DNA of 41,236 nt, from assembly GCA_017629145.1 (NCBI GenBank), contig JAGBXR010000043.1, positions 1 through 41,236 of the forward strand, given 5' to 3'. The notes below the pieces were generated by a model that worked only from the letters and a program-made list of their open reading frames with translations, ran no database searches and was not told where the DNA came from. The position numbers and the translations under genes were made by a program. Numbering within the stretch: position 1 is the stretch's first letter; every line of letters starts with the position of its first letter. Positions 23,102 through 33,159 of the stretch are shown one piece after another. The stretch comes from Alistipes sp. Its GTDB lineage: Bacteria; Bacteroidota; Bacteroidia; Bacteroidales; Rikenellaceae.

Positions 23102-26005
23102 ATGAAACACAATTTTATGAAGTTCAAATCAATGGTTTGGAGCATCCTTTTCTTGGTGTCTCTGACTATTGGTGCGGTATCGTGTGTATCTCCATACGAC
23201 GATACGGATTTGATTGACGAGATCAATAAGCTTAAGGGCGAACTAGCCGAGCTCAAGCAGAGCGTCGAGACCGAGCTCACATCGTTGCGCGACCTTATCA
23301 AGGGTTATATCTTCGTTGTAGATGTTGTTAGCAATAACGATGGCAGCGTCGAGGTGAAGCTCTCTAACGACAGCTCGTTTACGGTATATCCAAAGGGTGA
23401 CAAGGTCCCAGCGGGTTTGGTTACCGTTATCGAGGATGAGGATGGCGTTTTGTGCTGGGCGCAGTACGACGATAAGGGCGTTGCACGTCTTATCAAGGTT
23501 GGTGGCGAGAATGTCCCTGTAGCAGGTGAGCAGCCCGAGGTGCGTGTTGCGGATGATGGCGTATCTATCGAGATTTCGTTCGATGGTGGTGCTACGTGGG
23601 TGACTACTGGCTACACCGAGTCTGCTGCCGATAAGCTCATCGCCGATATCGAGGTTGTATTCTCTGATTGGCAGGTCGATGGTGATGGTAACGCATTGCC
23701 TCTCTACTGTGTGCTCACACTCGCAGATGGTTCGCAGGTTAAGGTGGGTATGAACACTCGCATTATCCTTGACACGGATATCGTATACGCGACTGCTGGC
23801 TCAAAGGGTACTATCTCGGCTATGGCAGAGGGTGCTGTGGACTTTGTTACTACTGCTCCGGAGGGTTGGGGCTGCGATGCAGAGCTCGATTCTGCGACAT
23901 CAACTATCACCCTTACTGTAGATGCTCCTACCAACGAGGCTATCTCTGCAGGTAAGGCAGTCGCTGATGGTGTTGTTAAGCTCTACGTAGTATTCGACAA
24001 CGGTCTATCGGCTATTGCAAGCATAGCAGTATCTACATCACCTATCTTCGTGACCTACGATGCTGATGCAATCACAATCACTACAGGTGGCGGCGTCGAT
24101 AAGCTCGTATGTGGTCTCGTTCCAACAAGTAGCTTCGATGCGGCAGTTGTTGCAGAGGAGGCAAACAAGGTGCTTGCTGGTGGTACTTCAACTATGGTCT
24201 ACGTTGTTGAGTTCGGCGATGAGAAGAACGTAACACTCACAGCTGCACAGATCAACCCATCTATGGAGTACGGCGTTGAGCACACATTCTGGTATGCTAT
24301 CCCTTACACCCAGGAGGGTCAGGAGGTTATCGATGCAACAGCTATCACTACTGCGGCATATACTACAAGCCACATCTCATTCGAGTGTGTTGCTGCTGAT
24401 TTCTTCGATGTAGAGGTTGCATTGAGTATCGCTGGTTCGGCTGGCTACAAGATTGGTTGTGAGCCAACTTCGACATACAAGAACTCGGAGGTGCTCAAGA
24501 AGTTCGAGGACGATGCTTACGTATTGCGCGAGGATGGCGATTATAGTGGCTCATTGGTAACGTTGCTATGTGTTGACGAAGACTACTTTGTTCCAGGTAC
24601 AGAGTACACATTCTGGTATTTGGAGTGTGGTGGTAAGAGCGATGTTTCGTCTGGCGATATCACAAAGTGGAAGTTTACTACCAAGGCTTTCGAGCAGGGT
24701 GGCGATTTGGAGCTTACAGCTTCGGATGTTAATGTAAAACACACGTCATTCAGCCTTAATCTCGATAGCGAGGGTCATATCTATCTCTACTACCACATCC
24801 TCAAATCTTCTGATATCAGTAGCAATGCGACAGATGATGATTTGATGGCTATGTTGCTCAACGATGGTACTGCTTGCAAAACTGACGCAGCGTTAACTGT
24901 TGAGAATAAAAGCGCAGAGAGCACAACTGCATATACAGTTTTGGCCGTTGGTGTTGATGCAAACGGTAAGTGTGGCAAACTCTTTAAGAAGGAGATTGCA
25001 ACTACAAGCTTGGAGTTCAATGATCTTAAGGTTAAGGTTGAGGTTGTTGGTAAGGTATATCTCAACAAGGCTTCTTTGAAGGCTACGGCGGAAGGTGCTG
25101 TCGGTTTTGCCTATATGTATGTGTCGAACCGTAGTACAGAGTGGTTGTATGTATGGCAAAAGGATAAGAATCGTGTTGCCGAGTTTATGGCAGGAAACCT
25201 TGACTGCTCATACGTACATAAGGTAGATGCTAGCGGTAATATAGAGCTTCGTGGTCTCGACCTTGCAACGGCCGATGATAAGATGGTAATCTATGGTGAT
25301 GCTCCTGCAGATGACGAAAATAGCGAAAACCCACAAGGTCGTCCGATTATTGGATACGAGGATAAGTACGATGATCCAGCTGGTAGTGTAGTCTTTGTCG
25401 CTGCTTTGGATAGTAGGGGTCTTATCTCGAGCGTTGAGGTTGTTACGCTTTACCCAGAGACGGAGTATGGAACTATCGTCCAGTCTACAGATGCTAAATG
25501 GTCGTCTTCAAAGCCTGCTATCAAGGTATATAATACCGCAACAGCAGGAAGTTATATGGTAGAATGGTATCTTACCCCAGCTGCTGGCTATACAGCCTAT
25601 AGCTACGCATCGAAATCTTGCAAGAATATGGGTATAACTACTGTTGAGGCACTCATCGACTTGATTATTGCACACACAGGTATCCAGAATGTCGAGAATT
25701 CACTTGTGCAATATGGTACTCGTTGTACGTATCATCCGTCAGGCTCTTATATGTACATCAATCATACTTGGGGCAATGCAAATGACCTAAATGGTGACAA
25801 TTTCCCACAGTTCGACGAGTACGTTTCAACATATGTAACCGGCCTCGAGGGTGCTAACTGCCGCGGTGTTGGCGATAGCAGCGATTTCTATATCTACACT
25901 ACTTGGGTAGATGCTGACGGTAATTTCTACGCGCCTTCGGTATATAATCCAGAGCATAAGAACGATGATGGTTCGAAGGGTAGCTTTGTGGATTTGGAAT
26001 TCTAA
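23102..26005 (+). CDS. DUF4988-type surface lipoprotein, paralogue 1
   Basis: Starting at ATG 23102 (967 residues; an ATG at 23117 is an alternative), this protein has a lipoprotein signal with lipobox GAVSC. A short heptad coiled coil (DLIDEINKLKGELAELKQSVETEL region) follows, then a domain resembling DUF4988, the PL29-lyase N-terminal family. That domain shows GSVEVKLSNDSSFTVYPKG, VLCWAQYDDKG and VSIEISFDGGATW. The remaining 700 residues look like several beta-sandwich modules ending in a segment TTWVDADGNFYAP shared with its two neighbours. No catalytic motif was recognised. A glycan- or host-binding surface protein is likely, possibly trimeric through the coiled coil (inference). It is first in a three-gene operon. 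Confidence 0.8.
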   Translation: MKHNFMKFKSMVWSILFLVSLTIGAVSCVSPYDDTDLIDEINKLKGELAELKQSVETELTSLRDLIKGYIFVVDVVSNNDGSVEVKLSNDSSFTVYPKGDKVPAGLVTVIEDEDGVLCWAQYDDKGVARLIKVGGENVPVAGEQPEVRVADDGVSIEISFDGGATWVTTGYTESAADKLIADIEVVFSDWQVDGDGNALPLYCVLTLADGSQVKVGMNTRIILDTDIVYATAGSKGTISAMAEGAVDFVTTAPEGWGCDAELDSATSTITLTVDAPTNEAISAGKAVADGVVKLYVVFDNGLSAIASIAVSTSPIFVTYDADAITITTGGGVDKLVCGLVPTSSFDAAVVAEEANKVLAGGTSTMVYVVEFGDEKNVTLTAAQINPSMEYGVEHTFWYAIPYTQEGQEVIDATAITTAAYTTSHISFECVAADFFDVEVALSIAGSAGYKIGCEPTSTYKNSEVLKKFEDDAYVLREDGDYSGSLVTLLCVDEDYFVPGTEYTFWYLECGGKSDVSSGDITKWKFTTKAFEQGGDLELTASDVNVKHTSFSLNLDSEGHIYLYYHILKSSDISSNATDDDLMAMLLNDGTACKTDAALTVENKSAESTTAYTVLAVGVDANGKCGKLFKKEIATTSLEFNDLKVKVEVVGKVYLNKASLKATAEGAVGFAYMYVSNRSTEWLYVWQKDKNRVAEFMAGNLDCSYVHKVDASGNIELRGLDLATADDKMVIYGDAPADDENSENPQGRPIIGYEDKYDDPAGSVVFVAALDSRGLISSVEVVTLYPETEYGTIVQSTDAKWSSSKPAIKVYNTATAGSYMVEWYLTPAAGYTAYSYASKSCKNMGITTVEALIDLIIAHTGIQNVENSLVQYGTRCTYHPSGSYMYINHTWGNANDLNGDNFPQFDEYVSTYVTGLEGANCRGVGDSSDFYIYTTWVDADGNFYAPSVYNPEHKNDDGSKGSFVDLEF

Positions 26006-26052
26006 GATGGTGAGGAGAAGAATAGTACGATAATAATTAAAATAGACATACA

Positions 26053-28824
26053 ATGAAAAAGTTTTCAACAGTGATTAAGAATTGGTCTTGCCGTGCTGCT
26101 CTTGTGGCAGCATTGGCAATGCCAGCTATCTCTTGCAGCAAGGCGTACGATGATACACTGGTTCGCGAGGAAATTGAGCAGATCAAAAAGGAACTTGCCG
26201 AGTTGGAGGAGAGCCTCAATACCGAGCTTAACGCCATCAAGGAGCTTCTCGCAGGTCAGATTACCATCACCAAGCTTGAGCCCAAGTCGGATGGTAGCAT
26301 CCTTGTAACACTCTCTAACGGTAGCACCTTTACGGTATATCCAAAGGGTGCAACACTTCCAGAGAACCTTATCACCGTTCTCGAGAATGAGGAGGGTGTA
26401 CTCTGCTGGGCGCAGTACGATAAGGATGGCAACGCAACGCTCATCCTCGTTGATGGCGAGAGTGTGCCTGTAGATACAGCAACTCCCGAGGTGCGCGTTG
26501 GCGACGATGGCGTGACGATCGAGATTTCGTTCGATGGCGGTCAGAGCTGGACAGTTACTGGCTACAGCGAGTCTGTTGCCGATGCTCTTATCAGCAATAT
26601 CGAGGTTGTATACTCTGACTGGCAGGTAGATAGCGAGGGTAATCCATTGCCTCTCTACTGCGTCGTTACAATGACCGATGGTACCGAGGTGAAGGTTGGT
26701 ATGAACAGCCGTCTTATCCTCGACTACGACTCGGCATATGTTGCTGCTGGTACGAAGTCGGAGCTTGTGGCTACAGCCGAGGATGCTGCGGACTTCATCA
26801 TCACAACGCCTCAGGGTTGGAGCTGTGATGTTACTCACGACGCGAAGGCTTCGCGCTTTACAATCAGCATCTCATCGCCTTCAAGCGCCGAGATTAAGAG
26901 CGGCGAGGCAGTAGGTGAGGGTGTTGCGAAGTTTATCGTTGTCTTTAACAATGGTATGTCGGCTATCGCAAGCATTAAGCTCTCTACAACTCCTGTATAC
27001 TACAGCTATCTTCTCAACAATATCACCCTCACAGTAGGTGGTGGTGTCGAGGAGATTGTTTGTGGTCTTGTTGAGGCTTCGGCATACTCTGCTGCTACGG
27101 CTGCCGAGAATGCAAACAACTATCTTGCCGACAACTCACAGAAGTCGGCTTATGGCGTGACATTCAAGGATGCTCTTGCGGTAAATATCAGCGCATCGCA
27201 GCTCTGCTCAACATTGGCTTCAGGTAAGGAGTATACATTCTGGTATGCTATTCCAAAGGCTGCAAATGGCGTGAAGAGCGTAACAGCTGATGAGATCTCT
27301 ACCGAGGAGTATATCTATTGTGTTCCTACATTCGAGGTTAGCAATGAGTCGTTCTTCGATGTAAATGTTAAGTTCGAGGTATCGGGCTCAAAGGGCTTCC
27401 TCGTAGGCTACTCGCCAAAGGAGAGCTACTCGAATAGCGCTTGTTTGAATTTCTATCGCGACAATAAGGACTCGGGCATCACTCTCAAGCAGGATGTAGC
27501 CTACAATGGCTCATTCCTCGAGTACTTCGGCAGCACAGGTAGCGCTCTCGAGCAGAATACTACCTACACAGCTTGGTATTTGGAGTGTGGTGGCTGCGAC
27601 GATGTGACTACCGACAACATCTGCCGCTGGGACTTCACAACCAAGGCATTCGAGAATGGTGGTAATGTGGAGATTACATCTTCGGATGCGGTTGTAGACT
27701 ACACAACCATCGAGGTTAAGCTCAACACCGAGGGTCATATCTATATGTACTACACATTCCTTGAGTCTTATATGGTTAGCGGTTATCCAAGTGATGAGGA
27801 TAAACTCAATATGTTGCTTTCAGAGGGTACCAAGCTTCGTACTAATGAGGAGGCAATTGTTCGTTACCGCAACGCAACTCCTGGCTCAGAGCTTACACTT
27901 GTAGCTATGGCAGTAGGCGAGGATGGTAAGTATGGTAAGATCTTCACGCAGGAGTTTGCTACGAAGTCTATCGTATATAGCGATAGCCTCGAGCTTACGC
28001 TTACAACGCCTAACTCTCCATCTATCACAAGCGTGCGCGCAATGGTATCGTGCGAGAATGCTGCATACTACAACTTCGTGTGCACACCTACCGGTAGCAA
28101 CGAGTGGAAGAAGACTTATGGCGGTTCGGCAAAGAAGGCTGGTGAGTATATGATTATCAACCCAACAGGTAAGGGCGTATGCTCAACAAAGAATGAGGCA
28201 TACGCATTGGAGACCGACGACAATGGCAACAGCTATATCGTTGTAAGAGGTCTTACCGAGTTGGAACACGCATTGGTTGTGATTGCTTATGATGCCGAGG
28301 GTAACTACTCGCAGGCCAAGTCTGTATACTTCACTCCAACTATCGATATGGGTACTATCGTGCGTCGTACGGATCCTAACTGGGCTGATGGTAAGCCAAC
28401 TATAACTTTGGGTAAGACTCAGGAGATCGAGTTCTTCAACATCTCGTGGTATGTAGCGCCTGTTGAGGGCTATACAGCATATACAATGGCTGGTAATTCA
28501 AACTGGTTGATCGAAGATTGCCCTACAGTTGAGCAGCTTATGGCTTACATCATTGCTGATTGTAGTAAGGATGACTCGGTTACTTCGGATCACGGTCAGA
28601 AGTGTGAGTACTCGGCAGATGGCTACTCAATCTCTTGGGAGAATCCTGATGGCACACTCTACGAGGAGCATAACTTGCCAGGCGTATACAACTCGTTCTT
28701 CTATGGCGATAAGGGTTACACTATGATCTACACTATCTGGGTAGATAGCGATGGTAACTTCCACGAGCCTATGGTGTACGACCCAGCCGAGGATATGGAG
28801 ATTACGGATTGGACTTGGAACTAG
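26053..28824 (+). CDS. DUF4988-type surface lipoprotein, paralogue 2
   Basis: This 923-residue protein has a lipoprotein signal with lipobox PAISC followed by SKAYDD. Then come a heptad coiled coil (VREEIEQIKKELAELEESLNTEL region), the DUF4988-like domain (GSILVTLSNGSTFTVYPKG, VLCWAQYDKDG, VTIEISFDGGQSW) and a long beta-rich region. A cysteine-bearing stretch, YLECGGCDDVTTDNICRW, and the shared C-terminal TIWVDSDGNFHEPMVYDP follow. It is closer to paralogue 3 than to paralogue 1. The gap to the previous gene is 47 bases with no terminator, so they are co-transcribed. Its function is unknown; surface glycan binding or adhesion is the best guess. Confidence 0.8.
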   Translation: MKKFSTVIKNWSCRAALVAALAMPAISCSKAYDDTLVREEIEQIKKELAELEESLNTELNAIKELLAGQITITKLEPKSDGSILVTLSNGSTFTVYPKGATLPENLITVLENEEGVLCWAQYDKDGNATLILVDGESVPVDTATPEVRVGDDGVTIEISFDGGQSWTVTGYSESVADALISNIEVVYSDWQVDSEGNPLPLYCVVTMTDGTEVKVGMNSRLILDYDSAYVAAGTKSELVATAEDAADFIITTPQGWSCDVTHDAKASRFTISISSPSSAEIKSGEAVGEGVAKFIVVFNNGMSAIASIKLSTTPVYYSYLLNNITLTVGGGVEEIVCGLVEASAYSAATAAENANNYLADNSQKSAYGVTFKDALAVNISASQLCSTLASGKEYTFWYAIPKAANGVKSVTADEISTEEYIYCVPTFEVSNESFFDVNVKFEVSGSKGFLVGYSPKESYSNSACLNFYRDNKDSGITLKQDVAYNGSFLEYFGSTGSALEQNTTYTAWYLECGGCDDVTTDNICRWDFTTKAFENGGNVEITSSDAVVDYTTIEVKLNTEGHIYMYYTFLESYMVSGYPSDEDKLNMLLSEGTKLRTNEEAIVRYRNATPGSELTLVAMAVGEDGKYGKIFTQEFATKSIVYSDSLELTLTTPNSPSITSVRAMVSCENAAYYNFVCTPTGSNEWKKTYGGSAKKAGEYMIINPTGKGVCSTKNEAYALETDDNGNSYIVVRGLTELEHALVVIAYDAEGNYSQAKSVYFTPTIDMGTIVRRTDPNWADGKPTITLGKTQEIEFFNISWYVAPVEGYTAYTMAGNSNWLIEDCPTVEQLMAYIIADCSKDDSVTSDHGQKCEYSADGYSISWENPDGTLYEEHNLPGVYNSFFYGDKGYTMIYTIWVDSDGNFHEPMVYDPAEDMEITDWTWN

Positions 28825-28854
28825 TCTTTCAAAAACGATTAGCACATAACGATT

Positions 28855-31602
28855 ATGAAAATATTATTCAAAAATATGCGCAGAGTGATGGGCTACGCAG
28901 CAGCAATTACAATGCTGCTGCTGCCTGCAACCTCTTGCTCGAAGGCTTTCGACGACAGTCAGTGGTGGGATGAGCTCGAGCAGATTGAGGAGGATATCAA
29001 CGCTTTGAAGGAGCGTTTCAATAGCGAGATTAACTCTATCAAGGAGCTCCTTGATGGTAAGATAGCTATACGTAGCGTCGAGACCAAGGCCGACGGCAGC
29101 ATCCTTGTGACATTGACCAACGGCAGCACGTTCACCGTATCGCCAAAGGGTGCAAAGCTCCCAGCAAACCTTATCACCGTAATCGAGAATGGTGATGGTG
29201 TGCTCTGCTGGGCAAAGTACAACAGCGAGGGCGAGGCAGAGTTCATCCTTATCGATGGTGACTATGTGCCTGTTGCTACGGCAACTCCCGAGTTGCGTGT
29301 TGGTGACGATGGCGTATCTATCGAGATTTCGTTCGATGGTGGTGCAACGTGGGTTGTTACAGGTTACACCGAGTCAGCTGCCGATGCACTTATTGGCAAT
29401 ATCGAGGTGGTATATTCTGACTGGCAGACCGATAACGATGGCAACCCATTGCCTCTCTACTGCATCATCACGCTTACCGATGGCAACGAGGTGAAGGTCG
29501 GTATGAACAGTCGCATTATCCTCGAGTACGACTCGGCATATGTTGCTGCTGGCACAAAGTATGAGCTCGTAGCTATGGCCGAGGGTGCAACCGACTTTAT
29601 GGTCACTTCACCTAAGGGTTGGAACTGCGATGTTGAGCACGATACAGATGCTGGTCGCTTTACGATTGCTATCTCGGCTCCTACAAGTGCCGATATTAAG
29701 AGCGGCGAAGCAGTAGGTGAGGGTGTTGCCAAGTTGGTGGTAGTATTCAACAATGGTCTCTCGTCTATCGCAAGCATCAAGCTTTCGACAACACCTGTAT
29801 ACTATAGCTATATTCTGGACAACATTACCATCACCGTTGGCGGTGGTGTCGACGAGATTATCTGCGGTCTTGTTGAGAGTGCAAGCTTCTCGGCAGAGGT
29901 GGCTGCTGCTAATGCAACCAAGTATATGGCAGACAACAGCGACAAGTCGGCCTATGGCGTGAAGTTCGCAGACTCGCTCACCGCAACTATCAAGGCTTCG
30001 GATCTCTGCTCAAACCTCAGTGGCGACAAGAGCTACACCTTTTGGTATGTTGTACCAAAGGTTGGCTTTAGCGGCGTTACGGCTGACGAGATCTCGACAG
30101 AGGAGTATGTATATTGCGCTCCCAAGTTCGAGGTGAGCTCTGTTGCATATTTCGAGGCCGATGTCAAGTTCTCGGTATCGGGCTCTAATGGTTACCTTGT
30201 AGGTTATGCTCCAAAGTCGGAGTTCTCGAATAGTAGCTGCTTGGATCTCTATCGCGACAATAAGGATTCTGGCATTAATCTCAAGCAGGATACCGACTAT
30301 AGCGGTTCTTTCGTAGGCTTCTTTGGCGCCGAGGGTGATGTTCTCAAGCACAATACAACATACGTTGCGTGGTATTTGGAGTGTGGCGGTTGCGACGACG
30401 TTACAACCGACAATCTCTTCAAGTGGGAGTTTACAACCAAGGGTTTTGCCGATGGCGGAAACCTCGAGATTAGCCTCTCGGACGCTGTTGTAGAGTATAC
30501 ACGTGTCAGCGCAAAGCTCTCTACTTCAGGACATATCTATATGTACTACACATTCCTTGAGTCGCATATGGTCAGCGGCTATCCAAGCGATGAGGATAAA
30601 CTCGCGTTGTTGCTCGAGGATGGCGTTGCTTGCCGTACGACAGATACTGTTGTCGCAGAGTATGAGAATGCAGAGCAGAACTCTACACTTACACTCGTAG
30701 CTGTAGCTGTAGGTAAGGATGGTAAGTATGGTAAGATCTTTACACAGGAGTATACAACAAAGAAGATTGTATACAGCGAGCTCGTCCCAGTTGCCGAGGT
30801 TGTAGGTACTCCTTCGATTATCAACAGCGAGTTTAAGGTTGCGTGCGAGGGTGCTGTCAGCTATCTCTATGTATACGCAGAGAGCGGTAGCAACAAGTGG
30901 AAGAAGATTCTTGGCGGTACGCTTGCCAAGGCTGGTGAGTATTTGGTTATCAACGCCAATACATCGCGCGTAAGCAGCGTATCGGCCGATAGCAACATCG
31001 TAATCAGCGGTCTTGTGCCCGATTTGAACTACGTGGCGGTTATCGCAGCTGTTGATGCTAATGGCCTTATCTCGAAGCCAGTAGCTGTAGACTTCAGACC
31101 TACTATCGACCTCGGTACATTGGTTATGCGTGGCGATGCAAACTGGGCAGAGGGTAAGCCTGGTATCGTTAAGGGTGAGGTTGTAGATCGTGGTGACAAT
31201 GCCGCATACCGCTTCGGTTGGTACTGCTCGCCTGTTAAGGGTTATACAGCCTACACAATCTCAATGTACAAGAGCCACGTCGATAGCGAATTTACTACCG
31301 ATGAGGGTGTTGACGTTCCAAAGTTGATTGCTTATATTGTCGAGAACTGCGATATTCAGTATGGTGGTACGCTCAACAACAAGATCAATGGTGCAATCTG
31401 CGAGTACTCGGAGGATGGTTACGACTATACAGTCAATGAGTGGGATGGTTCTATTACTACGCACTCTGATATTGGTGTATACTCGCTTTGCCCACAGGGT
31501 ATCAAGGCAGATTCGATGATATACACAACGTGGGTTGATCCCGATGGTAACTTCCACGAGCCTTTTGCTGTGAGTCCAGTAAACTGGGTCGAGGAGGAGT
31601 AA
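28855..31602 (+). CDS. DUF4988-type surface lipoprotein, paralogue 3
   Basis: This 915-residue protein has a lipoprotein signal with lipobox PATSC followed by SKAFDD. The coiled coil is WWDELEQIEEDINALKERFNSEI, after which come a DUF4988-like domain and the beta-rich body. It shares with paralogue 2 the segments YYTFLESxMVSGYPSDEDKL and YLECGGCDDVTTDN. It ends TTWVDPDGNFHEP like its neighbours. It lies 30 bases after paralogue 2 and is the last gene before a strong terminator. Short DNA stretches in the DUF4988 region are nearly identical to paralogue 1 (near 23572 and 29319), suggesting recombination between copies. Its function is unknown. Confidence 0.8.
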   Translation: MKILFKNMRRVMGYAAAITMLLLPATSCSKAFDDSQWWDELEQIEEDINALKERFNSEINSIKELLDGKIAIRSVETKADGSILVTLTNGSTFTVSPKGAKLPANLITVIENGDGVLCWAKYNSEGEAEFILIDGDYVPVATATPELRVGDDGVSIEISFDGGATWVVTGYTESAADALIGNIEVVYSDWQTDNDGNPLPLYCIITLTDGNEVKVGMNSRIILEYDSAYVAAGTKYELVAMAEGATDFMVTSPKGWNCDVEHDTDAGRFTIAISAPTSADIKSGEAVGEGVAKLVVVFNNGLSSIASIKLSTTPVYYSYILDNITITVGGGVDEIICGLVESASFSAEVAAANATKYMADNSDKSAYGVKFADSLTATIKASDLCSNLSGDKSYTFWYVVPKVGFSGVTADEISTEEYVYCAPKFEVSSVAYFEADVKFSVSGSNGYLVGYAPKSEFSNSSCLDLYRDNKDSGINLKQDTDYSGSFVGFFGAEGDVLKHNTTYVAWYLECGGCDDVTTDNLFKWEFTTKGFADGGNLEISLSDAVVEYTRVSAKLSTSGHIYMYYTFLESHMVSGYPSDEDKLALLLEDGVACRTTDTVVAEYENAEQNSTLTLVAVAVGKDGKYGKIFTQEYTTKKIVYSELVPVAEVVGTPSIINSEFKVACEGAVSYLYVYAESGSNKWKKILGGTLAKAGEYLVINANTSRVSSVSADSNIVISGLVPDLNYVAVIAAVDANGLISKPVAVDFRPTIDLGTLVMRGDANWAEGKPGIVKGEVVDRGDNAAYRFGWYCSPVKGYTAYTISMYKSHVDSEFTTDEGVDVPKLIAYIVENCDIQYGGTLNNKINGAICEYSEDGYDYTVNEWDGSITTHSDIGVYSLCPQGIKADSMIYTTWVDPDGNFHEPFAVSPVNWVEEE

Positions 31603-31622
31603 TCCATTACTCACATAAATAT

Positions 31623-31660
31623 TGCAGGGTGTCCGATGTTGGACACCCTGCATTGTTTTA
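31623..31660 (+). terminator. Terminator between convergent genes (probably bidirectional)
   Basis: A perfect 12-bp stem (31623-31634 with 31641-31652, 6-base loop) is followed by TTGTTTTA on the plus strand and by an AT-rich AATATTTATG on the minus strand. It lies between the converging DUF4988 operon and the recF-DUF721 operon. Confidence 0.85.
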
Positions 31661-31665
31661 TGGCA

Positions 31666-31956
31666 TTATCGAACGATTATCGCATTCACAAGTCGCATAC
31701 CTGCGCGTGCGTTGAGGCGTTCGGCAATATTTTCGCGGTGGTAGAATAGCTCCTGGCGTAGTACGCTCGAGGCCATACGCACGTGTAGTATATGGTTTTC
31801 GAGGCGCAGTTCTATGGTGTTGTCGGCAGCGTAGTTACCCACCGTCTCGCGCCAATAGTCGGGCAGATGACCCTCGGCGAGCTTGGCTGCTACGTATGGT
31901 CGCTTGAAGAACTCCTCCAGCACCTCGCCTATTCTTACGGTCTTGCTTCGTTTCAT
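31666..31956 (-). CDS. DUF721 / DciA-like protein
   Basis: This 96-residue protein matches the DUF721 pattern. It has an N-terminal helix ending in a basic patch, the central WRETVGNYAADNT (typical W-x-x-x-V-G), then beta strands LRLENHILHVRMASSVLRQEL and a C-terminal helix. Members of this family include DciA, the ancestral loader of the DnaB replicative helicase, which would fit the neighbouring recF. The Bacteroidetes version is short and its loader role has not been shown by this sequence. Its ATG overlaps the recF stop by four bases, so the two are co-translated. Confidence 0.85.
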   Translation of the reverse strand: MKRSKTVRIGEVLEEFFKRPYVAAKLAEGHLPDYWRETVGNYAADNTIELRLENHILHVRMASSVLRQELFYHRENIAERLNARAGMRLVNAIIVR

Positions 31957-33041
31957 CGCTCTACGCCTCCATCTTTAACCTGAAACAGACGATACTCCGC
32001 TCCTGCCTCATTTAGCGTGCGCTGCAGGCGGTGCTTGTTGCAGTCGGTGATGAATATCTGTCCGAAGATATCTCCGCCCACGAGTCGCAACAGCTCGGCT
32101 ACGCGTTGCATATCGAGTTTGTCGAACAAATCGTCGAGCAGAAGTATAGGACGCTCCTCGCCACTCTCGGCAAGCATACGATACTCCGCAAGCTTAAGTG
32201 CTATGAGAAACGACTTCTGTTGACCCTGTGAGCCGAACTTACGCAGCGGAAAACCACCTATTGAGAATAGCACATCGTCGCGGTGGATGCCCGATGTAGT
32301 GAATTCGTTGGCAAAGTCCTTGCGGCGCGAGGCGAGCAGAAGCTCGGCAAGTGGCGTGGTTTGCAGCTCGGAGCGATACTCCATATCGATTGTCTCGCGC
32401 TCGGACGATAGTAGCGCATAGTAATACTCGACGAGTGGGCGCATTCGCGCTATAACCTCGCTTCGCGTGTTGAATATGGTGTCGGCAGCGATGCTCATTA
32501 TCTGGTCGTAGATGAGGAGCATCTCCTCCGAAGGGTTCATTTTCAGCAGTTTGTTGCGTTCGGCGAGCGCAGTGTTGTAGCGCATAAGCGCTGCAAGGTA
32601 GCCGCGGTCGAGATGCGATAGCAGACGGTTGAAGTAGCGACGGCGCTCCTCGGCCGAGTCGCTGATGAGTGAGCTGTCGGCTGGCGATACTACGACGATA
32701 GGTATGCATCCCACGTGGTCCGAGAGTTTGTCATACTCCTTGCCATTGCGTTTGAGAGTCTTGCCACTGCGGCGTGCGAACGAGCATACCACCTGCTCGG
32801 GACGGCTGTCATCGCGCTTGAAACCGCCGTCAAGCAGGAAGAAATCCTCGTTGTGGCGTATGCTCTGCGCATCGGTTATTGTGTGCATCGAGCGTGCCGA
32901 CGATAGGTAGTGTATAGCATCGAGGATGTTGGTCTTGCCTGCGCCGTTGTCGCCAACGAAGCAGTTGATACCGGCCGATAGTTTCAGGCTCTCTTCAGCA
33001 ATGTTCTTGAAATTTATGATTGACAGATTCTCGAGTCTCAT
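31953..33041 (-). CDS. recF: DNA replication and repair protein RecF
   Basis: The start is placed at ATG 33041, giving 362 residues, the usual RecF length, and beginning MRLENLSIINFKNIAEE. The frame extends 177 bases further upstream, but that part has no family similarity and is AT-rich intergenic DNA. Visible motifs are Walker A GDNGAGKTNILDAIHYLS (about 31-48), the ABC-type signature FGSQGQQKSFLIALKLAEY (about 275-293) and Walker B PILLLDDLFDKLD (about 302-314). RecF is an SMC-like ATPase that helps load RecA at gapped DNA. It is coupled to the DUF721 gene downstream. Confidence 0.95.
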   Translation of the reverse strand: MRLENLSIINFKNIAEESLKLSAGINCFVGDNGAGKTNILDAIHYLSSARSMHTITDAQSIRHNEDFFLLDGGFKRDDSRPEQVVCSFARRSGKTLKRNGKEYDKLSDHVGCIPIVVVSPADSSLISDSAEERRRYFNRLLSHLDRGYLAALMRYNTALAERNKLLKMNPSEEMLLIYDQIMSIAADTIFNTRSEVIARMRPLVEYYYALLSSERETIDMEYRSELQTTPLAELLLASRRKDFANEFTTSGIHRDDVLFSIGGFPLRKFGSQGQQKSFLIALKLAEYRMLAESGEERPILLLDDLFDKLDMQRVAELLRLVGGDIFGQIFITDCNKHRLQRTLNEAGAEYRLFQVKDGGVER

Positions 33042-33151
33042 AAGCGCATCTTTACCGAACAAAAATACCACTTTTTGTGCTTTGGTGCAAGCTAATTTGT
33101 TAAATAGCGTTTTTTTTCGTGCCAAAACTATGAAATTAGAACTATTTGTTT

Positions 33152-33159
33152 TAATTTTG
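33152..33159 (+). promoter_or_regulatory. Candidate -7 box upstream of the TPR gene
   Basis: TAATTTTG at 33152-33159 matches TAnnTTTG exactly, about 70 bases before the TPR gene. No good TTTG is found at the -33 distance. The rest of the 186-base divergent gap to recF holds nothing else I can name. Confidence 0.5.

Noticed and set aside
26065-26838. Minus-strand 257-codon frame opposite DUF4988 paralogue 2
   Set aside because: It mirrors the coding strand of a clear lipoprotein gene and has no family features.
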